This document shows, piece after piece, positions 17,895-26,581 of a stretch of 64,000 nucleotides of DNA; position 1 is the first letter of the stretch, and each line of letters opens with the position of its first letter. Origin of the DNA: Halomonas alkalisoli (GTDB lineage: Bacteria; Pseudomonadota; Gammaproteobacteria; Pseudomonadales; Halomonadaceae); the NCBI RefSeq assembly GCF_021412585.1, contig NZ_JAKCMI010000026.1:1-64000 (forward strand), written 5' to 3'. The position numbers were made by a program, and so were the translations under genes. The notes below the pieces were generated by a model. That model worked only from the letters and a program-made list of their open reading frames with translations. It was not told where the DNA came from and did no database searches.

Positions 17895-20269
17895 CGATCG
17901 ATCAGGGCCGAGAAGTCGTCGCCGACGAAAGGAAGGATGGCATCGGCCACCGGCTGCAGCTGCCGGCTCAGGTAGTGGTGATAATCGATGGCGGAGCGGC
18001 GTGTCTCCAGCGGCTCAGGGCCCGCCACGGTCATCACATAGCGGATCCAGCCGCCGTTCTGGTATTGCCTGGGCCGGCCCAGCTGCTGATTGTATTCGTC
18101 GGCCAGCCGCGCCGCACGCACATGGGGCGGCACGTTGCGACGATAGTCGTCGAGCCTTCGTCGCAGCCGCTTGCGATAAACCAGCCGCTCATCGAACTCA
18201 CCGGCCAACGTGCGCCGAACGTAGTCACGTACGAACTCGCGGTGCGGCTGGTGGGTGAAAACCAGCCGATACAGTTCCTGCTGGAAGGCCTTGGCTAGTG
18301 GAGACCAATCCGCGCGCACCGCCTCGAGGCCCTTGAAGACGATGCTCTCGTCGCCACCCTCACCGCCTACCAGCCCGGCGTAGCGCTTCTTGCTGCCCTG
18401 CTCGGCACCGCGGATGGTGGGCATGAGGAAGCGACAGTAATGCGTCTCGAACTGCAGCTCCAGGGCACTTTCCAGCCCCAGCGTCGAGGCCAGATGCTGA
18501 TCCCACCAGCGGTTGACGCTCGCAGCGAGATCGCGACCGATGGCGCTGGCCTCCGACTCACTGCGACGGCGGCCGAGCCAGACGAAGGTCGAGTCGGTGT
18601 CACCGTAGATAACGGTATACCCCTCCTCTTCGATCAGTTCCCGCGTCCGATGCATGATGGCGTGGCCGCGCAGGGTAATCGACGAGGCGAGCCGTGGATC
18701 GAAGAAACGACAGCCCCGGGAACCCAGTACGCCATAGAAGGCGTTCATGATGATCTTCAACGCCTGGGACAAGGGCGCATTGCGTTCGCGCTTGGCCGCC
18801 TCGCGGCCCTGCCACACGCGCTCCACGATATCGGGCAGGGCGTGCTGCGTGCGTGAAAAACGAGCCCCGCGGAAGCCGGGCACGCTATCCTCCTGCGGCT
18901 CACCAAGGCCCTCCACCAGCCCCACCGGGTCGATCAGGAAGGTGCGGATGATCGAGGGATAGAGGCTCTTGAAATCCAGTACCAGTACCGAGTCGTAGAG
19001 CCCTGGCCGGGAATCCATCACGAAGCCGCCGGGGCTCTCCTCGCTCACTCCCACGCCGTGGCGTGGCGCAAGATTGGGGGCGACGTAGCCGAGCCGATGC
19101 ATGCGCGGCAGGTAGAGATGCGAGAATGCCGCCACCGAGCCGCCGCTCCGGTCGGCGGGCAGGCCGGTCACCGCGGCCCGCTCGAGCAGGAAGTCGATCA
19201 GCTCGGTCTTGGCAAAGATGCGCGTGACCAGCTCGCAATCCTTGAGGTTGTAGCGGGCGAGCCGGGGCTTGTCCTCGGCGAACATGCGGTTGATCTCGTC
19301 CATGCGCTGATAGGGGCTGTCGATGGCCTTGCCCTCGCCCAACAGCTCCTGGGCAACATGCTCCAGGCTGAACGAAACGAAACGCCAGGTTGCCTGACGC
19401 AGCATCTCGATACCGTCGATGATCAGCCGCCCCGCGGCCGAGGCAAAGAAGTGGTTGGCGTTGCTACCGTGGGCGCGCCACTCCATGGGCTCGCCGCCAC
19501 GGCCCAGCAATAACGGCACGCCGAGCTGCTCCGCGTGGCGCTGCAGGATGCGCAGGTCGAACTGCACCAGGTTCCAGCCGATGATCGCATCCGGATCATG
19601 CTCTGCGATCCATTCATTCAATCGTACCAGCAGCGCCTTGCGGTCATCGCAGTAGAGCAGGGAAAAGTCCCGGGACTCGGGCGCATCGCCCGACTCAGCC
19701 TCCCCTCCATTCGCCGGCCCCAGCATGAAGACCTGGCGCTGACCGCAGCCCTCCAGGGCAATGGAGTAGAGATCGCCCCGCTCGCTGGTCTCGATGTCCA
19801 GCGACGCCAGCCTGAGCCGTGGCCGGTACTCAGGCGCCGGCTTGAGCTGGGTCTCGACCAATGCACCCCGGGAAGTCTCTTGGTCCGCGAACCACACCGG
19901 AGCGGTGATGTAGCGCTCCATCAGGTAGCGCTCGGGCGGCCGCACATCCGCCTCGAAGACATCGATACCGGCCTCGCGCAGCCGTTTCTCCAGGTTCATC
20001 AGCTGTCGATGCTGCCGGCAGTAGAGCCCCAGCACCGAGCGCTGCCGGAAATCACGCAGCTTGAGCGGGCGCAGCTCGACGTCCCGTTCGCCATGCAGCA
20101 GGACTTCCGCCTGCACGCGCTGTTCGACGGGAATGAAGGCCACCGAAGGCTGCGCCGTCAGGCTGACATGCCGTGGGCCATCATCGGTCGCCAGCCAGAA
20201 TGTGACCTCGGTACCCGCGGGTGTGTCCCGCCAATGGCGGGTCAACACGAAACCCTGCTGTCGCTCCAC
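17876..20269 (-). CDS. polB: DNA polymerase II (family B)
   Basis: A 797-residue SOS-type repair polymerase with 3'-5' proofreading. The exonuclease I motif is [17 protein letters not shown] (about residues 155-171). Polymerase motif A is [14 protein letters not shown], motif B lies around [13 protein letters not shown], and motif C is [12 protein letters not shown]. coli Pol II is 783 residues, so the length is normal. Translation begins at GTG 20267-20269; no nearer ATG suits the N-terminus. I see no clear LexA box in the short upstream region. It overlaps the preceding membrane-protein gene tail to tail. Confidence 0.95.
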   Translation of the reverse strand: MERQQGFVLTRHWRDTPAGTEVTFWLATDDGPRHVSLTAQPSVAFIPVEQRVQAEVLLHGERDVELRPLKLRDFRQRSVLGLYCRQHRQLMNLEKRLREAGIDVFEADVRPPERYLMERYITAPVWFADQETSRGALVETQLKPAPEYRPRLRLASLDIETSERGDLYSIALEGCGQRQVFMLGPANGGEAESGDAPESRDFSLLYCDDRKALLVRLNEWIAEHDPDAIIGWNLVQFDLRILQRHAEQLGVPLLLGRGGEPMEWRAHGSNANHFFASAAGRLIIDGIEMLRQATWRFVSFSLEHVAQELLGEGKAIDSPYQRMDEINRMFAEDKPRLARYNLKDCELVTRIFAKTELIDFLLERAAVTGLPADRSGGSVAAFSHLYLPRMHRLGYVAPNLAPRHGVGVSEESPGGFVMDSRPGLYDSVLVLDFKSLYPSIIRTFLIDPVGLVEGLGEPQEDSVPGFRGARFSRTQHALPDIVERVWQGREAAKRERNAPLSQALKIIMNAFYGVLGSRGCRFFDPRLASSITLRGHAIMHRTRELIEEEGYTVIYGDTDSTFVWLGRRRSESEASAIGRDLAASVNRWWDQHLASTLGLESALELQFETHYCRFLMPTIRGAEQGSKKRYAGLVGGEGGDESIVFKGLEAVRADWSPLAKAFQQELYRLVFTHQPHREFVRDYVRRTLAGEFDERLVYRKRLRRRLDDYRRNVPPHVRAARLADEYNQQLGRPRQYQNGGWIRYVMTVAGPEPLETRRSAIDYHHYLSRQLQPVADAILPFVGDDFSALIDRQLGLF

Positions 20270-20304
20270 CGTTACCTCGCACCCGCCTGAGCCTGGGTGG
20301 AATG

Positions 20305-20736
20305 TTACTCGGTGACGGGGGGAATGTCGTCGTCAGGGGCGTAGCGCCGGGGCAGATCGTCGTTGATATCCCACCAGTTCGCCTTGCTCTCGACGTGAAA
20401 GTGCGTGTGAGGCCTGGCCCCGACGGGTTCGTTGACGATTCCCATGCGAATACGCAGGACTCCCGGGTGTCTGGCGTTCCTGCTGAACAACGGTGATCCG
20501 CACTTTCGGCAGAAGACGCGCTCGTGCCCAGGCGAGGACTCGTAGCTGACCAACAGCTCCGAGCCCGACACGAGAGATACCGCCCGCGCATCCACGGGCG
20601 CATTGCTGGCGAAGGCACTGCCCTGTGCCTTGCGACACATCGAGCAGTGGCAAATATCGATGGCGCCGGGCTCGGCCAACAGGTCGATCCGCACTCCGCC
20701 GCAGAGACAGCTCGCCGTATATAGTCGATCACTCAT
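20305..20736 (-). CDS. GFA-family zinc-binding protein
   Basis: A 143-residue protein of the glutathione-dependent formaldehyde-activating enzyme (GFA) fold. It has the expected zinc cysteines: CLCGGVR at the N-terminus, CHCSMCRK in the middle and [10 protein letters not shown] later. The start at ATG 20734-20736 puts CLCGG at the usual distance; in-frame upstream starts would add an unconserved leader. Most family members have no proven formaldehyde activity, so only the fold is assigned. It lies 35 bases upstream of polB on the same strand. Confidence 0.88.
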   Translation of the reverse strand: MSDRLYTASCLCGGVRIDLLAEPGAIDICHCSMCRKAQGSAFASNAPVDARAVSLVSGSELLVSYESSPGHERVFCRKCGSPLFSRNARHPGVLRIRMGIVNEPVGARPHTHFHVESKANWWDINDDLPRRYAPDDDIPPVTE

Positions 20737-20828
20737 GACACACCACTCTCTCGGGTATGGCGCCAGCGTGGTTGGCACCTCCGTTTTTCGGGTAGGCTCC
20801 GGATGAACAACCTATCGAGAGATGGTAT

Positions 20829-21068
20829 CTAGAGCGTCTTGTGGGTGCCGTTGCATAGCGGCGGCGTGGCGGTGTGCTTGCAGCCGCAGAAGTAGAGCGT
20901 CTCGTCCCGTTGCGCCTTGTAGACCACCGGCTGCAGTTCGGTCACCTTGTGGGACCCGTCGCAGAACGGCTGGGTGACGCTGCGACCGCAGGCACACCAC
21001 ACATAGGTCTTGCCGGCGACCACATCGACGGCATAGGGCGCCTTCTGGGCAATGCGGGCTTCGGTCAT
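20829..21068 (-). CDS. CDGSH iron-sulfur domain protein
   Basis: A 79-residue protein with two CDGSH-type motifs. The first is CACGRSVTQPFCDGSHK, a canonical C-x-C-x(n)-C-x3-H ligand set. The second is CGCKHTATPPLCNGTHK, where Asn replaces Asp and Thr replaces Ser while the three Cys and one His ligands are kept. It therefore probably carries two 2Fe-2S clusters. Its cellular role is unknown. It lies upstream of the GFA gene on the same strand, about 90 bp away. Confidence 0.9.
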   Translation of the reverse strand: MTEARIAQKAPYAVDVVAGKTYVWCACGRSVTQPFCDGSHKVTELQPVVYKAQRDETLYFCGCKHTATPPLCNGTHKTL

Positions 21069-21137
21069 GGCGTTTGCCCCCGGTCGAGTGATGAGCCTGC
21101 TTCTACCCTACTCCAGTGGCCGCGAGGCGTCACGCCC

Positions 21138-21275
21138 CCAGCGCCCCTCACTCAGGGCTATCGCAGATCGCGGTAACGCTCGAGGCTGTTCCAGCGCCCC
21201 TCACTCAGGGCTATCGCAGATCGCGGTAACGCTCGAGGCTGTTCCAGCGCCTCTCGCTTTGGGTAACTGCGATTG
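21138..21275. repeat. 53-bp tandem repeat, two perfect copies and a degenerate third
   Basis: The unit begins CCAGCGCCCCTCACTCAGGG and is repeated exactly at 21138-21190 and 21191-21243. A third copy starts at 21244 and decays after about 30 bases. It lies between the CDGSH gene and the NYN gene and encodes nothing obvious. Confidence 0.9.
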
Positions 21276-21285
21276 CCCTGGCCCC

Positions 21286-22017
21286 TCACTTCTTTCGCTT
21301 GTCATGAATGTAGATGACCTTCGAGCTCTCGCCCCGCGAGGGCCTCTCCTCGATATCGAAAAGCTCGGTTGCCGCCACCAGCTCCCCGAGCTTTCGGTAG
21401 CCATAATTGCGTGAATCGAAATCCGGAAACTGCTTCACGATATTGCTGCCGACCGCGGCGAGCGGCGCCCAACCGCTGTCGTCCGAAGACGACTCGACCG
21501 CATTGCGCAGGGAGTTGACGAGCGTGGCATCCGACTTCAGCTCCCGGGTAGAACGCCGGATCGTCTCCGGCCCCTCCTCCTCGCCTTCGCGCAGCACCTC
21601 GGTATAGATGAACTTGTCGCAGGCCGAGACGAAGGGAAGAGGCGTCTTCTTCTCGCCGAAGCCGAAGACCGTGAGCCCCGACTCCCGGAGCCGGGACGCC
21701 AGGCGGGTGAAGTCGCTGTCGCTCGACACCAGGCAGAACCCCGTGAAGTTCCCCGTATACAGCAGATCCATGGCATCGATGATCAAGGCACTGTCGGTGG
21801 CATTCTTGCCGGTCGTGTAGCCGAACTGCTGGACCGGCTGTATGGAGTGCCGCAGCAGGGTCTCCTTCCAGCCCTTCAACTGCGGCCCGGTCCAGTCGCC
21901 GTAGATTCGCTTCACATTGGCGACACCGTACTTGGCAATTTCCGCCAGCAAGCCATCGACGATGCCCGGCTGGGCATTGTCCGCATCGATCAGGACCGCA
22001 AGGTTATTATTATCCAT
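21286..22017 (-). CDS. NYN-domain protein with C-terminal OST-HTH/LOTUS-like domain
   Basis: A 243-residue LabA/DUF88-type protein. The N-terminal PIN-like NYN domain (about 1-150) keeps the acidic metal-site residues in AVLIDADNAQ, TDSALIIDAMDLL and LVSSDSDFTRL, which suggests a ribonuclease. The C-terminal part (about 165-235) looks like an OST-HTH/LOTUS RNA-binding domain, with GSNIVKQFPDFDSRNYGYRKLGEL. The combination points to RNA processing or quality control, without a known target. Confidence 0.87.
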   Translation of the reverse strand: MDNNNLAVLIDADNAQPGIVDGLLAEIAKYGVANVKRIYGDWTGPQLKGWKETLLRHSIQPVQQFGYTTGKNATDSALIIDAMDLLYTGNFTGFCLVSSDSDFTRLASRLRESGLTVFGFGEKKTPLPFVSACDKFIYTEVLREGEEEGPETIRRSTRELKSDATLVNSLRNAVESSSDDSGWAPLAAVGSNIVKQFPDFDSRNYGYRKLGELVAATELFDIEERPSRGESSKVIYIHDKRKK

Positions 22018-22133
22018 CGTTCATCCTTACCTCTTATCATTGTTGGGCATCTTCCTACCTGGGCGAGTGCGGCGCAGCGGCAAAGAACACGAGAAAGCCC
22101 TGCAGGTGACGCGCCACCACACAAGAAAAAAAC

Positions 22134-22160
22134 GTTGTTGGAGGTAGCTTTAGCTCCGTC
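22134..22160 (+). repeat. REP-like element, copy 1
   Basis: TTGGAGGTAGCTTTAGCT with flanking bases. The core AGCT-TT-AGCT is self-complementary. The overall style resembles the GTGGGAGCGGGCTTGCCCGCGA repeats of Pseudomonas. This copy lacks the CGCGAC end. Confidence 0.65.
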
Positions 22161-22273
22161 CGACGCATCGGCGACAGCGGTGTTGCCGCCGCTTCGGTGA
22201 GTCGCACAAACGCTAGCGCTACAGACGAGTAGAAGAAAGGCCACCCAACCGCCCACCACATAAGAAAAGAACC

Positions 22274-22300
22274 CTGTTGGAGGTAGCTTTAGCTCGCGAC
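22274..22300 (+). repeat. REP-like element, copy 2
   Basis: Same unit as copy 1 and in the same orientation, here with the full CTCGCGAC end, in an intergenic position. Confidence 0.7.
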
Positions 22301-22458
22301 CGCGGTGTTGCCTAGCCTTGCCGATGAATACCAACAGCAGCGTTGCGACAAAAGTGCAAAAATAACTGCCTTTGTTCCACCACCTAGTTGGCCAACCGGT
22401 CCAATGGCAGAAATCGGCCAGAAACGGACATTTAGGAAATGCTGATGTAACGCCGCAA

Positions 22459-23067
22459 TCACGCGCTTGTCACGTGCATTTCCTTGTTAAGTGGCTTTTT
22501 GACAAAGGCACGGTAGCTTTGCGCATTCTTGCCACTCATGGTGCTTGCGCCAACAACTTCATCGTGGAAATACTGAAAGCCTCCAAATAGCTCCCGCAGT
22601 TCTTCGGGCCTGCTGTAGCGCATAGATATTCCCAGACCCGACGTAAAAACCGTCCCTTCTTCTGAACAAAACTCAGAAATGTGAAGGAACCCGCCGGGCT
22701 TCAATACACGTGCAATCTCCGCAACTGCTTCGGCCCGCTCCTCCAATGAAGGAATGCACGTAAAAACCGCACAAGCCACGACTGCGTCGAATGACCGGTC
22801 GTCGAAGGGCAGTACTGCTTTAGATGAATGCAACAGAGAAAGCCCTGGGAACATCCTGCACCCGCGCTCAACCATTACAGAAGACGGATCTATACCGATC
22901 ACATCGGTGTACCCACACTCAGTTAACTCCTTAACGATCCGACCGTAGCCACACCCAAAATCAAGCACCTTGGCCTGCAGGTTAACCACACCGCAGAATC
23001 GTTCCCGATCTATTTCCAGGTTGAAGTTGACTTGGCTTGCGACTTGATCCCAGCCTTCTGAGGCCAT
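22459..23067 (-). CDS. Class I SAM-dependent methyltransferase, probably acquired
   Basis: About 202 residues from ATG 23065-23067; a GTG four codons upstream is an alternative. Motif I is VLDFGCGYGRIVKEL, motif II includes VIGIDPSSVMVE, the post-motif region has FDAVVACAVFTCIPS, and ARVLKPGGFLHISEF is motif III. This is the Methyltransf_11-type fold; the substrate is unknown. Base composition and codons are visibly less GC-rich than the neighbours, and the gene sits between two repeat clusters, both signs of transfer. The ribosome site is weak. Confidence 0.8.
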   Translation of the reverse strand: MASEGWDQVASQVNFNLEIDRERFCGVVNLQAKVLDFGCGYGRIVKELTECGYTDVIGIDPSSVMVERGCRMFPGLSLLHSSKAVLPFDDRSFDAVVACAVFTCIPSLEERAEAVAEIARVLKPGGFLHISEFCSEEGTVFTSGLGISMRYSRPEELRELFGGFQYFHDEVVGASTMSGKNAQSYRAFVKKPLNKEMHVTSA

Positions 23068-23258
23068 GCTATTTCCCACTTAACTATTCAGCATTTATTC
23101 GCCGTGCGGAGCATGGCGAATAAATGTTGCATATTACGGATGAACACGCTGGAACCTTTGTCGGCGTGGCCGCTTCGGGTCGTCTCCGACCCTTCGTTGC
23201 ATACCCCACTAGCTGCCGATGCCGAGCTGCCCTCATCAGGCCAGGGTAACCTCCGCCA

Positions 23259-23299
23259 GTCGCGAGCGAAAGCTACCTCCAACAATCGCCGATGCAACC
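23259..23299 (-). repeat. REP-like element, copy 3
   Basis: GTCGCGAGCGAAAGCTACCT and onward: the same unit as copies 1 and 2 in opposite orientation, extended by ATCGCCGATGCAACC. Confidence 0.7.
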
Positions 23300-23394
23300 A
23301 CAATGGCTGTTCGGGTCGCTTCCAGCCCTTCGTTGGACACCCCACTAGCTGCCGATAACGAGCTGCCTTCACCCGGCTACGTCAACCTCCGCCT

Positions 23395-23435
23395 GTCGCG
23401 AGCTAAAGCTACCTCCAACAATCGCCGATGCAACC
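23395..23435 (-). repeat. REP-like element, copy 4
   Basis: GTCGCGAGCTAAAGCTACCT and onward, 136 bases from copy 3, with the complete AGCT-AA-AGCT core. Confidence 0.75.
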
Positions 23436-23533
23436 GATTTGGGCTATTTGTGTCGTCTTCTGCCCTCCCACAATCGTCGCTGCAACCGATTGGGGCTATT
23501 GGGGACGCTTCCTGCCCTTCGTTGCATCCCCCG

Positions 23534-25636
23534 CTAGCCGCCGACATTTTCCCACTTGGACCAGTGCGGCGCTCCGTCAATCGACTCGGCAACCGCAGGC
23601 AGGGCAAAGAAGTACCCCTGCCCCTGGCGGCAACCCAGTTGCAGCACGGCTTGCCCCTGCTCCTTGGTTTCGATCCCCTCGGCGAGAACGATGAATCCCA
23701 GGCTGGCTCCCATATCGGCCACCGCGCGGACGATGGCCTGGTCCCGGGGATCGTCCAGGATGCCATGCACGAAGCTGCGATCGATCTTCAGCTTGTTGAT
23801 GGGGAGGTGCTTGAGATAGCTCAGCGACGAGTAGCCCGTCCCGAAATCATCGATCGCCAGGGAGACCCCCATGCGCCGTATCTCATGCAGTCGCTGGATG
23901 GTCATCTGGTCCGAGTGCATCAGGGATGACTCCGTGATCTCCAGCTCCAGGTATCTGGCGGGCAGGTCGGCAGATTCGAGGATACGCCGAAGCTGCGTGA
24001 CGAACCCCGGCTGCGCCAGTTGGGGAGCCGCCACGTTGACGGCGATGTGTCCGAACTCCAGGCCGCCATCCAGCCAGGCCCGCCCCTGCTGGCAGGCCCG
24101 CCGCAGCGCCCATTCGCCGAGCGGCAATACCAGGCCGGTGCGCTCCGCCAGGGGTACGAAAACAGACGGCGGGATATTGCCTTCCCGGGGATGCTGCCAT
24201 CGTGCCAGGGCTTCCACCCCTGTCCATTTCCCGGTTCGCAGATTGACCTGGGGTTGGTAGTGGAGCAACAGCTGATCCTGCCTCAGGGCATCCCGCAGGT
24301 CGTTTCCCAGTCGCACCCGCAGCATCGCCTGCTCGGTCATGTCCTGGTCGAAGAAGTGATAGCCAGAGTCATGGCGCTTGGCCTGGTACATGGCGGCATC
24401 GGCCTGCTGGATGAGCGCGTCGGCCTGTTCACTGTCATCTGGATAGATACTGATGCCGATGCTGGCCTGGACATGCAACTTCCAGTCGTCGAACTCGATC
24501 GGCGCCTCCATGGCCCGCAGCAATCGATCCGCGGTCTGGACCGCGTCCTCCGGCATGACCAGGTCCCGGATCAGAATGATGAACTCATCGCCACCGAAAC
24601 GTGCTGCCGCGTCTTCTCCACGAGCGTGCTCGGTGAGCCGCCGCGCGAATTCCTGGAGCACCCTGTCCCCCGTGGCATGGCCGAGACTGTCATTGATCGT
24701 CTTGAAGTCATTAAGGTCCATGAACATCACGGCCAGGCGAGTGCCATGCCGCTGGCTATGCGACAGCGCCAGCCCGAGGCCTCGCCGGAAATGCGCCCGG
24801 TTCGGCAGACCGGTCAGTGCGTCGGTGTTGGCGAGCTGCTCAAGCATCCGCTGGATCGCCTTCTGTCGATCGACCCAGGTCACCAGCAGGCTCAGGCCCA
24901 GGATCAGGCCGGCGAAGCCGCCAATGGCCGCGGCCATGCCCTCCTGGTACAGCAGCGAACCATGCGCGGCGGCCAGAGGGCTTTCATAAAAGCGGGAGGC
25001 GCCCATCGCCGTGTAGTGCATGCCGGCCACCGCAAAGCCCATGAAGACCCCGGCTATCAGCGTCATGCCGCTCTCGGAAAACGCCGGCAGGCTGCGCACG
25101 CGGAAGTGGAGGTAGAGAGCCGCCAGGGCCAGCAGAAAGGCCACCACGATAGAGAGAACGAAGAAGGGGAAGTGATAGCGCAGGCCTTCCATGTGCATGG
25201 CTTCCATGCCGGTGTAATGCATGCTGCCGATGCCGACGGCCATCAGCAGTGCTCCCACGAGAAGCTGTTGCGCCTTGAGGCTCGGGTGAGCCATGAAGTG
25301 CAGCGCCGCGCCGCTGCCTAGTATCGCCGGCACCAGGGACAGCACCGTCAGCCCCATGGTGTACCCCATATGCTCGTGCCCCTCCACGGAGAAGGCCAGC
25401 ATGGCACTGAAGTGCATCGCCCATATGCCACAACCCATGGCCACCGCGCCGCCGAGATGCCACCAGGTCTTGCTCGTGGGCGAAGGCGAGGCGACCATGC
25501 GGTCCGCCAGCATCAATGCCGTTAGGCCCGCAAAGCAGGCAATGGCAATGGAAAGCGTGACCAGCAAGGGATCGTAGGTGCCTTCCAGCAACGGGCCCAG
25601 CGTGGGGTCGGAGGTATCGAAACGCCAGAATTGCAT
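23534..25636 (-). CDS. MHYT-GGDEF-EAL membrane c-di-GMP signalling protein
   Basis: A 700-residue inner-membrane protein. The N-terminal MHYT sensor has about seven membrane helices (about 20-265) and three signature repeats, AMHFSAM, SMHYTGM and GMHYTAM, thought to bind a metal and sense a diatomic gas such as NO, O2 or CO. A complete GGDEF motif follows (348-352), then an EAL domain with EALARW (475-477) and DDFGTGYSSLSYLKHLP. Both active sites look intact, so it could make or degrade c-di-GMP; the balance cannot be told from sequence. The architecture matches the MucR/NbdA type of Pseudomonas. The gene is flanked by REP-like elements. Confidence 0.93.
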   Translation of the reverse strand: MQFWRFDTSDPTLGPLLEGTYDPLLVTLSIAIACFAGLTALMLADRMVASPSPTSKTWWHLGGAVAMGCGIWAMHFSAMLAFSVEGHEHMGYTMGLTVLSLVPAILGSGAALHFMAHPSLKAQQLLVGALLMAVGIGSMHYTGMEAMHMEGLRYHFPFFVLSIVVAFLLALAALYLHFRVRSLPAFSESGMTLIAGVFMGFAVAGMHYTAMGASRFYESPLAAAHGSLLYQEGMAAAIGGFAGLILGLSLLVTWVDRQKAIQRMLEQLANTDALTGLPNRAHFRRGLGLALSHSQRHGTRLAVMFMDLNDFKTINDSLGHATGDRVLQEFARRLTEHARGEDAAARFGGDEFIILIRDLVMPEDAVQTADRLLRAMEAPIEFDDWKLHVQASIGISIYPDDSEQADALIQQADAAMYQAKRHDSGYHFFDQDMTEQAMLRVRLGNDLRDALRQDQLLLHYQPQVNLRTGKWTGVEALARWQHPREGNIPPSVFVPLAERTGLVLPLGEWALRRACQQGRAWLDGGLEFGHIAVNVAAPQLAQPGFVTQLRRILESADLPARYLELEITESSLMHSDQMTIQRLHEIRRMGVSLAIDDFGTGYSSLSYLKHLPINKLKIDRSFVHGILDDPRDQAIVRAVADMGASLGFIVLAEGIETKEQGQAVLQLGCRQGQGYFFALPAVAESIDGAPHWSKWENVGG

Positions 25637-25664
25637 CTTGACTCCTGATCGGCCGGCTCCGCTT

Positions 25665-25705
25665 GTCGCGCGCTAAAGCTGCCTCCCACAGTTGGTCGAT
25701 GCGAC
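25665..25705 (-). repeat. REP-like element, copy 5
   Basis: GTCGCGCGCTAAAGCTGCCT and onward, 28 bases upstream of the MHYT gene start. It is a diverged copy of the units on the other side of that gene. I see nothing else definite in the 360-bp gap 25637-25996 apart from the terminator at 25950. Confidence 0.65.
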
Positions 25706-25949
25706 GTATGGTGGCAGTTTTGAGTCAACTCCTGGGTACGCTACCGCAGGGGAATTGGGGCGAATGGTCGCCTTCCCTGGCAGTAGCAGCACACATTGCC
25801 GCCGCATGCCGACACACCCGGGTGACGCTGATACATGCTTTTGCACTACAGCCTAATCACACATTTGTTAGTTTGCGTAGGGAAACTTCGGATTTTGATG
25901 GATCTTGATAAAGAAGGGAGTCATGTGGATGGCGCGGTGCGGGGAAATT

Positions 25950-25973
25950 CCGGCCCATGCAGGGATGGGCCGG
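25950..25973 (-). terminator. Terminator of the second small lipoprotein gene
   Basis: A perfect 9-base stem CCGGCCCAT / ATGGGCCGG with a 6-base loop is followed on the minus strand by AATTTCC, 24 bases after the stop codon. Confidence 0.6.
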
Positions 25974-25996
25974 CGAAGCACTAAGATGGAATCGCT

Positions 25997-26266
25997 TCAG
26001 TCGCAGGGAACGACAGCGCGGGCGGTATCCTTGGCCCAGAGGGTCTGGCCGTCGGGCGTCGAGCCGTGGGCATTCCAGGTTTCGGTCACTTCGACGCAGT
26101 AGGACCCCAGGTCCTCGACGCTTCTTTCGGGGTCCGCCGGGCGGTCGTTGCCGATCCGCATGATATCGGGGTTTTCGCTGGTATAGCGTGGCGCTACGGC
26201 GTTGGCACCGCAGCCGGCGACCAGTGCTGCCACCATGAGCAGGGGGAGTGCGTGTCGCAGTTTCAT
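25997..26266 (-). CDS. Small lipoprotein, paralogue of the one at 13999-14271
   Basis: An 89-residue predicted lipoprotein with signal peptide and lipobox VAGC (Cys19). The mature part follows the first paralogue nearly residue for residue: VAPRYTSENPDIMRIG, SYCVEVTETWN, TPDGQTLWAKDT and a terminal VVPCD. By eye more than half of the positions are identical. The two conserved mature cysteines suggest a disulfide. It is monocistronic, like its paralogue. The function is unknown; two maintained copies suggest a role worth testing in the envelope. Confidence 0.82.
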   Translation of the reverse strand: MKLRHALPLLMVAALVAGCGANAVAPRYTSENPDIMRIGNDRPADPERSVEDLGSYCVEVTETWNAHGSTPDGQTLWAKDTARAVVPCD

Positions 26267-26581
26267 CGTATCATCCTCACTAGAATGTGCTGCATTCGTG
26301 CGATTATTGGATGATGCGTAACGGGCAATGCGTTGAGTGCTGCCAGGGTCGTCAGTCCGTTTGACGCACCCGCCAGCAGTTCCGCCATTCTAAACGAGTG
26401 TTCCATTCGCTGCCACCCGGGGGCACCGCAGCCGGCCAGAGGTTCCTGCCAGCAGGCCCGGCATGCCTGCCCAGTGCACACCTGGGGATCGTCTCGGCCC
26501 ATGGCCGTGTCAGCGGGTGCAGTGGGCGGCGAAGATGGCTACAATCGAGGGTCTGATTTTCTTGGGAATTCCAGAGCCGAT
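26267..26581. promoter_or_regulatory. Intergenic region upstream of metG
   Basis: About 315 bp between the divergent lipoprotein gene and metG. A TACAAT box at 26540-26545 could be the -10 of metG, but I see no good -35. No coding sequence is supported; the metG frame is open further upstream but the sequence there is not MetRS-like. Confidence 0.35.

Larger units (their letters stand above)
22110..22315. repeat. Degenerate tandem duplication of about 140 bp containing REP-like units
   Basis: The blocks at about 22110-22185 and 22249-22315 share CACCACA-AAGAAAA, then TTGGAGGTAGCTTTAGCT and CGGTGTTGCC, offset by about 140 bases. No gene is supported between 22018 and 22458; this 440-bp gap holds these repeats and a lower-GC stretch before the methyltransferase. 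Confidence 0.7.
23176..23545. repeat. Nested tandem repeats copied from the 3' end of the MHYT-GGDEF-EAL gene
   Basis: A block running CGGGTCG, CCCTTCGTTG, CACCCCACTAGCTGCCGAT starts at 23176 and again at 23312 (period 136). A third, divergent copy at 23501-23545 contains the stop codon and last three codons of the gene at 23534. Between them ACAATCGCCGATGCAACC recurs at 23282, 23418 and, with changes, at 23470. No gene is supported from 23068 to 23533. Confidence 0.8.

Noticed and set aside
21138..21275. CRISPR array
   Set aside because: The 53-bp units are directly adjacent without spacers and there are only two to three copies.
22372..22590. Open frame of 72 codons on the plus strand opposite the methyltransferase 3' end
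   Set aside because: It overlaps the methyltransferase and its translation has no domain-like features.
23176..23545. CRISPR or small RNA cluster
   Set aside because: Repeat spacing is irregular (136, 189 and 52 bases) and the units match the 3' end of the adjacent gene and REP-like elements.
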